Source: Serpentinimonas maccroryi
GTDB lineage: Bacteria > Pseudomonadota > Gammaproteobacteria > Burkholderiales > Burkholderiaceae_C
NCBI RefSeq assembly: GCF_000828915.1
Contig: NZ_AP014569.1
Span: 1 to 64,000, forward strand
Length of the DNA stretch: 64,000 nucleotides
Direction of reading: 5' to 3'
Shown here: positions 1 to 12,700 of the stretch, piece after piece
Numbering within the stretch: the stretch's first letter is position 1
How the letters are laid out: each line of letters begins with the position of its first letter
Notes under the pieces: generated by a model
Database searches by the model: none
The model's input: the letters and a program-made list of their open reading frames with translations, nothing else
What the model was told of the DNA's origin: nothing
Translations under genes and position numbers: made by a program

Positions 1-1374
1 TTGCCGGCGCAGCAGTTCAACACCTGGATCCGCCCCTTGGCGGCGCAGGTGTCGCAGACGGCCGACTCGGTCACCTTGGTGCTGCCCAGCCGCTTCAAGC
101 TCGACTGCATCCGCAACCAATACGCCGCCCGCATCGCCGCGGCGCTGCAGGCGGTGGCGGGCCAGCCGGTCGCGCTCGAACTGGTGCTGGCCAGCCGCCC
201 GGGGGTGCGCAAAGCCGCCTCGCCTGCTTCATCGAACACGCCGCAGTCACTGCAGTCTGAGCCGCTATGGATCTCTGCTGATGGGTCGGCCGATGCGCAA
301 GCCGAGCCCGCCTTCGCTGCCCCCACTGCTGCCAAGGCCAAGCTGCCCGAGCCCACGCACCGGCTCAATGGCGGGCTGACTTTTGCCACCCTGGTCGAGG
401 GCACGGCCAACCGCATGGCGCGCGCGGCGGCCATGCACGTGGCGCACCACCCGGGCCAGCTCTACAACCCCTTGTTCATTTACGGCGGCGTGGGTTTGGG
501 CAAAACGCACCTGATGCACGCCATCGGCAACCAGTTGCTGGCTGGGCGTGCGGCGGCCAAGGTGCTCTACATCCACGCCGAGCAGTTTGTGACCGACGTG
601 GTCAAGTCGTACCAGCGCAAGACCTTCGACGAGTTCAAGGCGCGCTACCACTCGCTCGATTTGCTGCTGATCGACGACGTGCAGTTTTTTGCCAACAAAG
701 AGCGCACCCAAGAGGAGTTTTTCAACGCCTTCGAGGCGCTGCTGGCCAAAAAAAGCCACATCGTCATGACCAGCGACACCTACCCCAAGGGCCTGACCGA
801 CATCCACGAGCGGCTGGTGTCGCGCTTCGACGCCGGCCTGACGGTGGCCATCGAGCCGCCCGAGCTGGAAATGCGCGTGGCCATTTTGCTCAGCAAGGCT
901 GAGGCCGAAGCGGCGGCGCTGCCCGAAGATGTGGCTTTTTTCGTGGCCAAGAACGTGCGCTCCAACGTGCGCGAGCTCGAAGGCGCGTTGCGCAAAATTT
1001 TGGCCTACTCGCGCTTCAACCACAAAGAGGTGTCGATCGCGCTGGCGCGCGAGGCGCTGCGCGACTTGCTCAGCATCCAGAACCGGCAGATCTCGGTCGA
1101 GAACATCCAGAAAACCGTGGCCGACTTTTACAAGATCAAGGTCGCCGACATGTACTCGCGCAAGCGCCCGGCCAACATCGCCCGGCCGCGCCAGATCGCC
1201 ATGTTTCTGGCCAAGGAGCTGACGCAAAAGAGCCTGCCCGAAATCGGCGAGCTCTTTGGCGGGCGCGACCACACCACGGTGCTGCACGCGGTGCGCAAGA
1301 TCGCCGCCGAGCGCCAGACCCTGAGCGAGCTCAACCAGCAGCTGCACGTGCTCGAGCAGACCCTCAAAGGTTGA
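1..1374 (+). CDS. dnaA: Chromosomal replication initiator DnaA (5' end at window edge)
   Basis: DnaA binds DnaA boxes at the origin and melts DNA for replisome loading. The AAA+ core shows Walker [10 protein letters not shown] (about residues 162-170) and Walker [11 protein letters not shown] (221-230). The C-terminal DNA-binding domain carries the DnaA signature [11 protein letters not shown] near residue 420. The first visible codon is an in-frame TTG. However, the usual domain I begins roughly 20 residues before the [10 protein letters not shown] motif found here at residues 4-13. The true start is therefore probably upstream of the window, although a TTG start at base 1 cannot be excluded. 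dnaN follows after 150 bp. That gap holds no DnaA-box-like repeats that I can see. Confidence 0.97.
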   Translation: MPAQQFNTWIRPLAAQVSQTADSVTLVLPSRFKLDCIRNQYAARIAAALQAVAGQPVALELVLASRPGVRKAASPASSNTPQSLQSEPLWISADGSADAQAEPAFAAPTAAKAKLPEPTHRLNGGLTFATLVEGTANRMARAAAMHVAHHPGQLYNPLFIYGGVGLGKTHLMHAIGNQLLAGRAAAKVLYIHAEQFVTDVVKSYQRKTFDEFKARYHSLDLLLIDDVQFFANKERTQEEFFNAFEALLAKKSHIVMTSDTYPKGLTDIHERLVSRFDAGLTVAIEPPELEMRVAILLSKAEAEAAALPEDVAFFVAKNVRSNVRELEGALRKILAYSRFNHKEVSIALAREALRDLLSIQNRQISVENIQKTVADFYKIKVADMYSRKRPANIARPRQIAMFLAKELTQKSLPEIGELFGGRDHTTVLHAVRKIAAERQTLSELNQQLHVLEQTLKG

Positions 1375-1524
1375 GCGGCGCCGATGCAAAATTCAACGCC
1401 CATGCCCGCCCGCGCCGCCACCGCCCCGTTTTGCAAACCTGCAACAATTCGCGTTGCGGCCCCGCCCGAGGCGCGCTAGCTCCGTAGCCTTCGCCCTTTA
1501 CCGAAACGAACCGAAAGCCCGCCC

Positions 1525-2631
1525 ATGATCGTTGTGCAATCGACCCAAGACAAGCTGTTGGCCGCTCTGCAAGCGGTGTCTGGCATCGTGGAGCGCCGCC
1601 ACACCATGCCGGTGCTGGCCAATGTGCTGCTGCGCAAAGAGGATGGCTTGGTGCAGCTGACCACCAGCGACCTCGAAATCCAGATCCGCACCCAAGCCGA
1701 GCTCGGCGGCGACGCCGGCACCTACGCCACCACGGTGGGCGCGCGCAAGCTGATCGACATTTTGCGCACCCTGCCGCCCGAGCAAAAAGTGACGATCGAG
1801 GCGCAGCAGAGCAAGCTGGTGCTCAAGGGCGGCAAGTCGCGCTTCACCCTGCAAACCTTGCCGGCCGAAGACTTTCCGCTGGTGCAGCAGGCCCCCAGCT
1901 TTGGCCCGGCGTTCAGCGTGCCGCAAAAGGTGTTCAAGAGCCTGTTGGGCCAGGTGTCTTTTGCCATGGCGGTGCAAGACATCCGCTACTACCTCAACGG
2001 CATCTTGTTCGTGGCCGAAGGCAAAACGCTCAGTCTGGTGGCCACCGACGGCCACCGGCTGGCTTTTTCCAGCGCCGCGCTCGAGGTCGAGGTGCCCAAG
2101 CAAGAGGTGATTTTGCCGCGCAAGACGGTGTTGGAGCTGCAGCGCTTGCTCTCGCAAGCCGAGGGCGACGTGGAGCTGCAATTTGCCTCCAATCAAGCCC
2201 GCTTCAGCTTTGGCGCGCTGGAGTTCATCAGCAAACTGGTCGAGGGCAAGTTCCCCGACTACCAGCGCGTCATCCCGCAGCAACACCCGCACGTGCTGCT
2301 GCTGGGGCGCCAGCCGCTGCTGGCGGCGTTGCAGCGCGCCGCCCTCATGACCAGCGACAAGTTCAAGGGCGTGCGCCTGAGCCTTGAGCCCGGCGTGCTG
2401 CGGCTGGTGGCGCACAACGCCGAACAAGAAGAGGCGCTCGACGAGCTCGACATCGAGTACCAAGGCCCGATGATGGAAATGGGCTTCAACGTCAGCTACC
2501 TGATCGAGGGCTTGTCGAGCATGGCGCAAGAGATGGTGCGCCTCGAACTGGCCGACAGCAACGCCTCGGCGCTGCTCACCATCCCCGAGCACGAAAGCTA
2601 CAAATACGTGGTGATGCCGATGCGCATCTGA
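1525..2631 (+). CDS. dnaN: DNA polymerase III beta subunit (sliding clamp)
   Basis: The 368-residue product is the expected size for the beta clamp, the ring that tethers DNA polymerase III to DNA. It starts MIVVQSTQDKLLAALQAVSG and ends in VVMPMRI, the conserved C-terminal strand. The three-domain fold is inferred from full-length similarity rather than from a discrete motif. It sits in the classic dnaA-dnaN-gyrB order. The ATG start lies 150 bp after dnaA, so it may have its own promoter, although I could not identify convincing -35/-10 boxes. Confidence 0.97.
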   Translation: MIVVQSTQDKLLAALQAVSGIVERRHTMPVLANVLLRKEDGLVQLTTSDLEIQIRTQAELGGDAGTYATTVGARKLIDILRTLPPEQKVTIEAQQSKLVLKGGKSRFTLQTLPAEDFPLVQQAPSFGPAFSVPQKVFKSLLGQVSFAMAVQDIRYYLNGILFVAEGKTLSLVATDGHRLAFSSAALEVEVPKQEVILPRKTVLELQRLLSQAEGDVELQFASNQARFSFGALEFISKLVEGKFPDYQRVIPQQHPHVLLLGRQPLLAALQRAALMTSDKFKGVRLSLEPGVLRLVAHNAEQEEALDELDIEYQGPMMEMGFNVSYLIEGLSSMAQEMVRLELADSNASALLTIPEHESYKYVVMPMRI

Positions 2632-2724
2632 TGCCGCTGCCCGCGCTGCAACCGCTACCCCGTGCCTGACCGCTTTGCCTGACCTGCCCGCCCACGTGCG
2701 GGCTGCGCCTTTGATGAGAGTTGA

Positions 2725-5343
<2,619 letters not shown>

Positions 5344-5380
5344 GCGGTGGTGTAGGTGAACGCATAAGCTGAGAAATTGG

Positions 5381-5416
5381 ACCCATAAGTTGAGAAACTT
5401 ATGGGTTCTTTGTTTT
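5381..5416 (+). terminator. Rho-independent terminator after gyrB
   Basis: A perfect 11-bp stem (ACCCATAAGTT at 5381-5391, AACTTATGGGT at 5396-5406) closes on a GAGA tetraloop. It is followed by the T-rich tail TCTTTGTTTT. It lies 38 bp after the gyrB stop and separates gyrB from the restriction operon. The left arm and loop are partly duplicated just upstream (CATAAGCTGAGAAATT at 5362-5377). Confidence 0.85.
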
Positions 5417-5469
5417 GCGCGCCAAAGGCCGCGTAAGGCAACATGGCGCTATCATGGTTGGCATTCATT

Positions 5470-5494
5470 CTAGGGTGGCCTAGCCAATCCCTAG
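5470..5494. promoter_or_regulatory. Palindrome upstream of hsdM, possible operator
   Basis: Nested inverted repeats are visible: CTAGGG (5470-5475) with CCCTAG (5489-5494), enclosing TGGC-CTA-GCCA. Together they could form a ten-pair hairpin with a two-base bulge, or a protein-binding palindrome. It ends 23 bp before the hsdM start codon. That suggests control of the restriction operon, but no protein partner is proven. Confidence 0.35.
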
Positions 5495-5517
5495 CCGACC
5501 TTTGATTCAGGGACCCC

Positions 5518-7056
5518 ATGCTCACCAGCGACATCCGCAGCCAAATCGACGCCATCTGGAACGCCTTCTGGTCGGGCGGCATCTCCAACCCCATGGAGGT
5601 GCTGGAGCAAATCACCTACCTGCTGTTCATCCGCCGCCTAGACGACGCCCACACGCTAGAGGAAAGCAAGGCCCTGGTGCTGAAGCGGCCCATGGCGCAG
5701 CGCATCTTCCCCGAAGGCAAAGACAACCTAGGCCGCCCCTATGGCGACCTGCGCTGGTCGCGCTTCAAGCACTTTGCCCCGGCCGAGATGTTCAACGTGG
5801 TGGGTGAGCGCGTGTTCCCCTTCCTGCGCAACCGGGGCGGCGACGGCTCCACCTACAGCCAGCACATGAAGGATGCCCGGTTCACCATCCCCACGCCCGG
5901 CCTGCTGTCCAAGGTGGTGGACATGCTGGACCACGTGCCCATGGAAGACCGCGACACCAAGGGCGACCTGTACGAATACATGCTGGGCAAGATTGCCGCC
6001 GCGGGCCAGAACGGCCAGTTTCGCACGCCCCGGCACCTCATCAAGCTCATGGTGGCCATGACCGCCCCCACGCCCAAAGACGTGATTTGCGACCCGGCCA
6101 GCGGCACCTGCGGCTTTCTGGTGGCTGCCGGCGAATACCTGCGCGAAAAGCACCCCACGCTGTTCAGCGACGCCTCGGCCCGGGCGCACTTCCACCATGG
6201 CATGTTTCATGGCTACGACTTCGACAACACCATGCTGCGCATCGGCAGCATGAACATGGCGCTGCACGGGGTCGATAACCCCGACATCCGGTACAAAGAC
6301 TCGCTGGCCCAAGACCACGCAGCGGACGAAGAAAAGTACAGCCTCATCCTCGCCAACCCGCCCTTTGCCGGCAGCCTAGACTACGAGAACACCGCCAAAG
6401 ACCTGCTGAGCATCGTCAAAACCAAAAAGACCGAGCTGCTGTTCATAGCCCTGTTCCTGCGGCTGCTCAAGCCCGGCGGGCGGGCCGCCGTGGTGGTGCC
6501 CGATGGCGTGCTGTTTGGCTCCAGCAAGGCGCACAAAGAACTGCGCCGCATGCTGGTGGAAGACCACAAGCTCGATGGCGTGGTGTCATTGCCCGCTGGC
6601 GCCTTCAAGCCCTATGCGGGCGTGTCCACCGCCATTTTGTTCTTCACCAAAACCAACTCGGGCGGCACGGAACAAGTCTGGTTCTACGACATGCAGGCCG
6701 ACGGCTGGAGCCTAGACGACAAGCGCCAGCCGCTGCTCGACGAAAACAAGCTGGGGCCTTCCCCCGCCCAGCCGCTGACCGAGGCCGAACACACCAAGAA
6801 CAACCTGCCCGATGCGCTCACCCGCTGGGCGCAGCGCGACACCACCGAGCGCGAGCGCCCGCGCACCGCGCAAAGCTTCTGCGTGCCCAAGGCCGACATT
6901 GCGGCGCAGGGCTACGACCTGAGCATCAACCGCTACAAGGAAGTGGTGCACCAAGCGGTGGAGCACGAACACCCGCTGGAGATTCTGGCCAAGCTCAGGC
7001 AGCTGGAGGATGAGATTCAGGCGGGGATGGCGGAGCTTGAGGGGATGCTCAAGTGA
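5518..7056 (+). CDS. hsdM: Type I restriction-modification system DNA methyltransferase subunit HsdM
   Basis: HsdM methylates adenine in the target sequence chosen by HsdS, and is part of both the methylase and the restriction complex. The 512-residue protein has an N-terminal helical HsdM_N-type region. The catalytic domain shows the SAM-binding motif DPASGTCGFL (about residue 192) and the adenine-methylase motif NPPF (about 280). It opens a tightly packed operon: its stop overlaps hsdS by 4 bp (ATGA). The operon lies between gyrB and an unrelated biofilm locus, consistent with acquisition at a conserved chromosomal site. Confidence 0.96.
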   Translation: MLTSDIRSQIDAIWNAFWSGGISNPMEVLEQITYLLFIRRLDDAHTLEESKALVLKRPMAQRIFPEGKDNLGRPYGDLRWSRFKHFAPAEMFNVVGERVFPFLRNRGGDGSTYSQHMKDARFTIPTPGLLSKVVDMLDHVPMEDRDTKGDLYEYMLGKIAAAGQNGQFRTPRHLIKLMVAMTAPTPKDVICDPASGTCGFLVAAGEYLREKHPTLFSDASARAHFHHGMFHGYDFDNTMLRIGSMNMALHGVDNPDIRYKDSLAQDHAADEEKYSLILANPPFAGSLDYENTAKDLLSIVKTKKTELLFIALFLRLLKPGGRAAVVVPDGVLFGSSKAHKELRRMLVEDHKLDGVVSLPAGAFKPYAGVSTAILFFTKTNSGGTEQVWFYDMQADGWSLDDKRQPLLDENKLGPSPAQPLTEAEHTKNNLPDALTRWAQRDTTERERPRTAQSFCVPKADIAAQGYDLSINRYKEVVHQAVEHEHPLEILAKLRQLEDEIQAGMAELEGMLK

Positions 7057-8252
7057 GTGCTCTTCCCTTGGTCCGCCTGCGGGAGCTGATGCTTGACGTT
7101 CAAACCTGGAACCCGCTGCGCTCTGACGAAGATGACGAATTTGACTACATTGACTTAAGTGCTGTAAGTCAAGAGCTCAAGGCAATATCTGACGCCAGAA
7201 AACTGAGGTGTGCAGAGGCACCAAGCCGTGCACGGCAGCTTGTCAAGGCAAATGATGTTTTGGTCTCCACTGTTCGGCCAAACCTCAATGGGGTTGCGCT
7301 GGTTACAAATGAGTTCGACGGTGCGACTGCTTCAACTGGTTTTTGTGTTGCTCGCCCTAATCCCGAACGCCTGAATGCCAACTACCTTTTTCATTGGGTT
7401 AAGAGTGACGCGTTCATAAAAAGCATGGTGATGCAGGCCAATGGGGCAAGCTACCCAGCGGTATCAGACAAGATTGTTCTGGAATCAGTAATTCCGTTAC
7501 CTGACATTTCAGAGCAACGCCGCATCGCCGCCATCCTCGACAAAGCCGACGCTCTGCGCGCCAAGCGCCGTGAAGCCTTGACCCAGCTCGACCGCCTCGC
7601 GCAGTCGATTTTTGTGGAGATGTTTGGGGACCCTATTGAAAATCCGAAAGGATGGGCATCTGACCTTACGCTTGGTGATGTTGCGGACATTGTGTCAGGT
7701 GTGACGAAAGGCAGGAATTTAACTGGAAAAACCACCCGCGAAGTTCCATATCTCGCAGTATCAAACGTGCAAGACATGAGGTTGAGCTTGGATGCCGTGA
7801 AGGTCATTGAGGCAACTGAAGCGGAAATCGTGCGGTATTCACTGAGAAATGGCGACCTTCTGCTCACAGAAGGCGGGGACCCTGACAAGCTTGGCAGAGG
7901 TACCCTGTGGCGCTCCCAGCTCCCAGAATGCATTCACCAGAACCATGTGTTCAGGGTAAGACTCAAATCAAACCGATTAACTCCACATTATCTTAACTGG
8001 CTCATCGGTAGTCAGCGGGGCAAACAATATTTCTTGAAGTCCGCTAAACAGACTACTGGCATTGCATCGATCAACATGACTCAATTACGTGGTTTTCCAC
8101 TATTGATCCCCCCTCTTGAGCGGCAGCAAAAATTCGATGCTTTACTTAATGCCATCGCCAACTGGAAAAAAAGCTTAGAAAAGTCAATGCAAGCGCTTGA
8201 TGAAATGTTTTCAAGTGTCCAGTCCTGTGGATTTAAGGGAGAGCTAGAGTGA
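7053..8252 (+). CDS. hsdS: Type I restriction-modification system specificity subunit HsdS
   Basis: HsdS reads the bipartite DNA target and positions HsdM and HsdR. The 399-residue protein has two target-recognition domains (about 1-150 and 200-350). They are separated by the conserved helical spacer EQRRIAAILDKADALRAKRR and closed by a second helical repeat near the C-terminus. The recognition domains are visibly richer in A+T than neighbouring genes, the usual signature of exchangeable TRDs. The start overlaps hsdM by 4 bp, and the stop overlaps the next gene by 4 bp. The target sequence cannot be predicted from here. Confidence 0.95.
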   Translation: MSALPLVRLRELMLDVQTWNPLRSDEDDEFDYIDLSAVSQELKAISDARKLRCAEAPSRARQLVKANDVLVSTVRPNLNGVALVTNEFDGATASTGFCVARPNPERLNANYLFHWVKSDAFIKSMVMQANGASYPAVSDKIVLESVIPLPDISEQRRIAAILDKADALRAKRREALTQLDRLAQSIFVEMFGDPIENPKGWASDLTLGDVADIVSGVTKGRNLTGKTTREVPYLAVSNVQDMRLSLDAVKVIEATEAEIVRYSLRNGDLLLTEGGDPDKLGRGTLWRSQLPECIHQNHVFRVRLKSNRLTPHYLNWLIGSQRGKQYFLKSAKQTTGIASINMTQLRGFPLLIPPLERQQKFDALLNAIANWKKSLEKSMQALDEMFSSVQSCGFKGELE

Positions 8253-9259
8253 GCGATCTGACCAGTTCGCCCCATCAGCGCCAAAACATCCTCAACAACC
8301 GCTATGCCCTGCAAGCGGCTGAGCAACACCTGGCCTTGGGCGGCACCCACTTTGATGGTGCAACGGTATTCACCAAGCAGCAGGTGGTGGCCTTGTTCAA
8401 CATCAGCGACGCCACGGTGGAGCGCTACATCGCCAGCCACGGGGCAGAGCTCAAGGCCAATGGCTACACCCTCCTGAGAGGGAAAAAGCTCAATGAGTTT
8501 AAAGGTTTATCTGATGTTACCCTCATCAATGAGGGTAACAAAGCCCCTGTGCTCGGGGTGTTCAGCTTCCGCGCCGTCTTGAACCTGGCCATGCTGCTGA
8601 CGGAGAGTGAGCGCGCCAAGGCGGTGCGTTCGCGCCTGCTGGACATTGTGATGGACGTGCTGGCCGAGCGCACTGGAGGCCACACCAAGTTCATCAACCA
8701 GCGCGACGACCAATACCTCATGGCGTCATTCCAGGAGCAGAGCTACCGCAAACAGTTTACCGATGCGCTGGACCAGCACATTGTCGCAAACCAGTGGAAG
8801 TATGTACGCTTCACCAACTTGGTTTACCAAAGCATTTTCAAAGAGAGCGCAGCGGAATACCGCAAGGTGCTGGATTTGGCAGCCAAAGACAACCTACGGG
8901 ACACCATGTACTCGGAGGTGCTCACCCTGATTGCCAGCTACGAAACTGGCTTTGCCCATGAACTGGCCGACGAGTCTGCCAGACTGGGGCGGAAGTTAAC
9001 TATGCAAGAGGGTGAGGCACTGTTCACGAAGTTCCAAGGGCACCCCATGTTCAGGCCCCTGATTTTAGATGCCCGCACCAAAATGGCCAGCCGCGATCTG
9101 GGTTTCCGAGACGCCCTGCATCACAAGCTGGAGGCCTACATCCAATCCATCCCTGAAGCCGACTTTGACCGTTTCTTGGGCGAAACCAGCAAATCGCTGG
9201 AAGAGCGGCTGAGCGACCCAGCAACCTTGGCGGTGTTCAAGCGCCTGAAGGACCGCTGA
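8249..9259 (+). CDS. Putative DNA-binding protein of the RM-embedded Doc toxin pair
   Basis: A 336-residue protein with a probable N-terminal helix-turn-helix (TKQQVVALFNISDATVERYI, about residues 32-51). A RhuM/KilA-like segment follows (FSFRAVLNLAMLLTES, then ERAKAVRSRLLDIVMDVLAER), and then a long helical C-terminal half. Proteins of this general type are found encoded directly before death-on-curing toxins. It starts inside the hsdS stop codon (ATGA overlap) and ends 1 bp before the toxin gene, so the two are almost certainly co-translated. It may be the antitoxin or a repressor of the operon. That role is inferred from position, not from a recognised antitoxin motif. Confidence 0.65.
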   Translation: MSDLTSSPHQRQNILNNRYALQAAEQHLALGGTHFDGATVFTKQQVVALFNISDATVERYIASHGAELKANGYTLLRGKKLNEFKGLSDVTLINEGNKAPVLGVFSFRAVLNLAMLLTESERAKAVRSRLLDIVMDVLAERTGGHTKFINQRDDQYLMASFQEQSYRKQFTDALDQHIVANQWKYVRFTNLVYQSIFKESAAEYRKVLDLAAKDNLRDTMYSEVLTLIASYETGFAHELADESARLGRKLTMQEGEALFTKFQGHPMFRPLILDARTKMASRDLGFRDALHHKLEAYIQSIPEADFDRFLGETSKSLEERLSDPATLAVFKRLKDR

Positions 9260-9260
9260 G

Positions 9261-9734
9261 ATGGACGAGCACGAAGGCCTGCGGTACCTTTATTTCGATG
9301 TGGCCCATGCCTTGCAAACTCAGCGCTGGGTGATTGACCACTCTGGTGGCTTGCCTGGCGTCAAAAATGTGGAGCACTTGGAAAGTGTGCTGGGCCACAT
9401 TCGGAACGGTGCCTACTACCCCGAAATGACCGACAAACTCTGTCATCTGGTGTTTTCCATCAACAAGAACCACTCGTTCAACGACGGCAACAAGCGGTCT
9501 TCCATTGCGTTGGGCGCCTACTTTCTGGAGCTCAACGGCTACGACTATGTGGTCGCGCGCTTCGTTCACGAGATGGAAAACATCGCCGTGTATGTGGCCG
9601 ACAACGTGGTCAGCAAAGAGCTCCTTCGGGATGTGATTGCCTCCTTGCTGTACGAGGACGATTTCTCCGAAAGCCTGAAGCTGGCCCTGATCACGGCCAT
9701 TTCAAACGCACAAACAGGGACGGATTTCGAATGA
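9261..9734 (+). CDS. Fic/Doc family death-on-curing toxin
   Basis: A 157-residue protein with the Doc-type catalytic loop HSFNDGNKR (residues 71-79), matching the family pattern HxFx[ND][AG]NKR. In phage P1 Doc this motif phosphorylates EF-Tu and halts translation. The lysine where Fic AMP-transferases have glycine (NKR instead of NGR) points to the Doc branch. The gene lies 1 bp after the putative DNA-binding partner and overlaps hsdR by 4 bp, so the toxin is embedded inside the type I restriction operon. No Phd-like antitoxin is visible. The partner upstream is the best candidate neutraliser. Confidence 0.8.
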   Translation: MDEHEGLRYLYFDVAHALQTQRWVIDHSGGLPGVKNVEHLESVLGHIRNGAYYPEMTDKLCHLVFSINKNHSFNDGNKRSSIALGAYFLELNGYDYVVARFVHEMENIAVYVADNVVSKELLRDVIASLLYEDDFSESLKLALITAISNAQTGTDFE

Positions 9735-12700
9735 GCAACTTCGCCTTCCTCCAGCCCGAATGGCCGCTGTTCTTTGAGGCCGCCGCCAAGGCTGAAGGCT
9801 TGGCGAATGCCGACGCCCGCGCATCCTGCTTCTACGCCCGCCGCACGCTGGCACTGGCTGTGGCATGGATGTACGCCCACGACCACAGCCTGCGCCGCCC
9901 CTACAAAGACAACCTGAGCGCCTTCATCCACGAGCCCAGCTTCAAGGCCACCGTGGGCGAAGCGCTGTTCACCAAAGCGCGCCTCATCAAAGACTTGGGC
10001 AATCTGGCCGTGCACAGCACCCGCAAAGTGCACGATACCGATGCCGTGAACGCCCTGCGCGATCTGTTCCACTTCTGCTACTGGCTGGCCCGCACCTATG
10101 GGCGCAGCGCCCGGCCATCCCCCGGGCTGGGGTTCTCGCCCGCCCTGTTCCCCGCCGCATCTGGCGCCGCCCCCCAGTCGGCCGAGCAGTTGCAAAAGCT
10201 CGAAGCCAGCCTGAAGGAGCGCGACGACAAGCTGGCCGCTGCCCTCAAAGAACAAGCCGCCCTGTCCAGCGAGCTCAAGCAGCTGCAAGCCGAAGTGGCT
10301 GCCGCCAAAAAGGCCAACGCCGCCGAGCCCGACAGCCACGACTATTCCGAAGCCGAAACCCGCCAAGCCTTCATCGACGTGCTGCTGAAGGAAGCCGGCT
10401 GGAACCTGAACCCGGCGGTGAACTTCGAGGTGGAAGTGAGCGGCATGCCCAACCACGAGGGCAAGGGCTATGTGGACTACGTGCTGTGGGGGGATGACGG
10501 TAAACCCCTGGCCCTGATTGAAGCCAAGCGCACCACCAAAAGCGCTGCCGTGGGCCAGCAGCAGGCCAAGCTCTATGCCGACTGCCTGGAGCAGAGGTAC
10601 GGCCAGCGCCCGGTCATCTTCTATTCCAACGGCTACGAGCACTGGCTGTGGGACGACGCCGCCTACCCGCCGCGCCCAGTGCAGGGCTTCTACAAGAAAG
10701 ACGAGCTGGAGCTGGCCATCCAGCGCCGCAGCAGCCGCAAGAGCCCGGCCGCGGTGGTGATTGATGCCGCCATCGTGGAGCGCTACTACCAGACCCGTGC
10801 CGTGCGCAAGGTGGGGCAGCACTTCGAGGTGGACCGCCAGCGCCGCGCCCTACTGGTCATGGCCACCGGCTCCGGCAAGACCCGCACGGTGATTGCGCTG
10901 GTCAAGGTGCTCATGGAGAGCAACTGGGCCAAGCGGGTGCTGTTCCTAGCCGACCGGGTGGCCTTGGTCAACCAAGCGGTCAACGCTTTCAAAAAACACC
11001 TGCCCGATTCCTCCCCGGTGAACTTGGGAACCGAAAAACACACCGATGGCCGGGTGTTCGTCTCGACCTACCCCACCATGATGGGCTTGATTGACGACGT
11101 GGCCAGCGGCCAGCGCCGCTTCGGGGTGGGCCACTTCGACCTCATCGTCATCGACGAAGCGCACCGCTCGGTCTATCAGAAATACGGCGCCATCTTCAAC
11201 TACTTCGATTCGTTGCTGGTGGGGCTGACCGCCACGCCCAAGGACGAAATCGACCACAACACCTACGGCCTGTTCGGGCTGGAAGACGGCGTGCCCACCG
11301 ATGCCTATGGCTTGGACGAAGCCGTGGCCGACGGCCACCTGGTGCCGCCCGTGGCCATCTCGGTGCCCCTCAAGTTCCAGCGCGAGGGCATCCGTTACGC
11401 CGACCTGTCGGCCGAAGAAAAAGCCCAGTGGGACGAACTGGAGTGGGACGAAGAAGGCAATGTGCCCGACGAGGTCAACGCCGAGGCCCTGAACAAATGG
11501 CTGTTCAACGAAGACACGGTGGACAAGGTGCTGGCCACCCTGATGGTGCACGGCCAGAAGGTGGCCGGTGGCGACCGCTTGGGCAAGACCATCATCTTCG
11601 CCAAAAACAACGACCACGCCAACTACATCGCCCAGCGCTTTGACGCCAACTACCCGCACCACAAGGGCGCCTTTGCCCGGGTGGTAACCCACAAGACCGA
11701 ATACGCCCAGAGCCTGATTGACGATTTCTCCAAGCCCGAGAAGCCCCCACACATCGCCATTTCGGTGGACATGCTGGACACCGGCATCGACGTGCCGGAG
11801 GTGGTCAACCTCGTGTTCTTCAAGGTGGTGCGCAGCAAGACCAAGTTCTGGCAGATGGTGGGGCGTGGTACGCGCTTGCGCCCTGACCTGTTCGGCCCCG
11901 GGCAAGACAAGCAGAACTTCTTCATCTTTGACTACTGCCAGAACCTCGAATTCTTCAGCCAGAACCCAGATTTCAAGGAAGGCGCGGCATCCGAACCCTT
12001 GGGCACCCGCCTGTTCAAGGCCCGGCTGGAACTGGTGGCCGAACTGGATGCGCGCATCCCCGGCGGCACCCATGGCGACATTTCGGCCAATGACGCAGCG
12101 CCCAAGCCATGGGCCACCAACCTGACGCTCAAGGACGTGCGGCAAGCCCTTGCCAGCCTGCTGCACGAGCAGGTGGCTGCCATGAACCCAGACAACTTCG
12201 TGGTGCGACCCAAGCGGCAGCACGTGGAGCGCTACGCCAAGGCCGATGCTTGGGAGAAGCTCGACACCGAAGCCCGGCACGAGCTGGAAACCCATGTGGC
12301 TGGCTTGCCCACTGCGCTGGTGGACGAAGACGAAGAGGCCAAGCGCTTTGACATGCTGATGCTGCGCACGCAGCTGACGGTGCTGCAAGCCGGCTCCGAC
12401 TTCGCCAGCCTGAAGGACAAGATTCAGAAGATAGCCAGCGCCCTAGAAGAGCAGGTGGCCATCCCCGCCATCAAGGCCGAGTGGGTGCTGATTCAGGCCG
12501 TGGCCAGCGATGAGTGGTGGGAAGGTGTGACCGTGCCCATGCTGGAGATGGCCCGCAAGCGCCTGCGTGCACTGGTCAAGCTCATCCCCAAGGGCCAGAA
12601 AAAGGTCGTTTATACCGACTTTGAAGACGCCATCGGCGAACTCACGAACATCGACCTGCCGCAAGCAACGGCCGGCCTGAACATGGCCAAGTTCAAGAAA

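Noticed and set aside
1375-1524. Possible oriC between dnaA and dnaN
   Set aside because: No TTATCCACA-like DnaA boxes or AT-rich unwinding element is visible in the 150-bp gap. The origin is more likely upstream of dnaA, outside the window.
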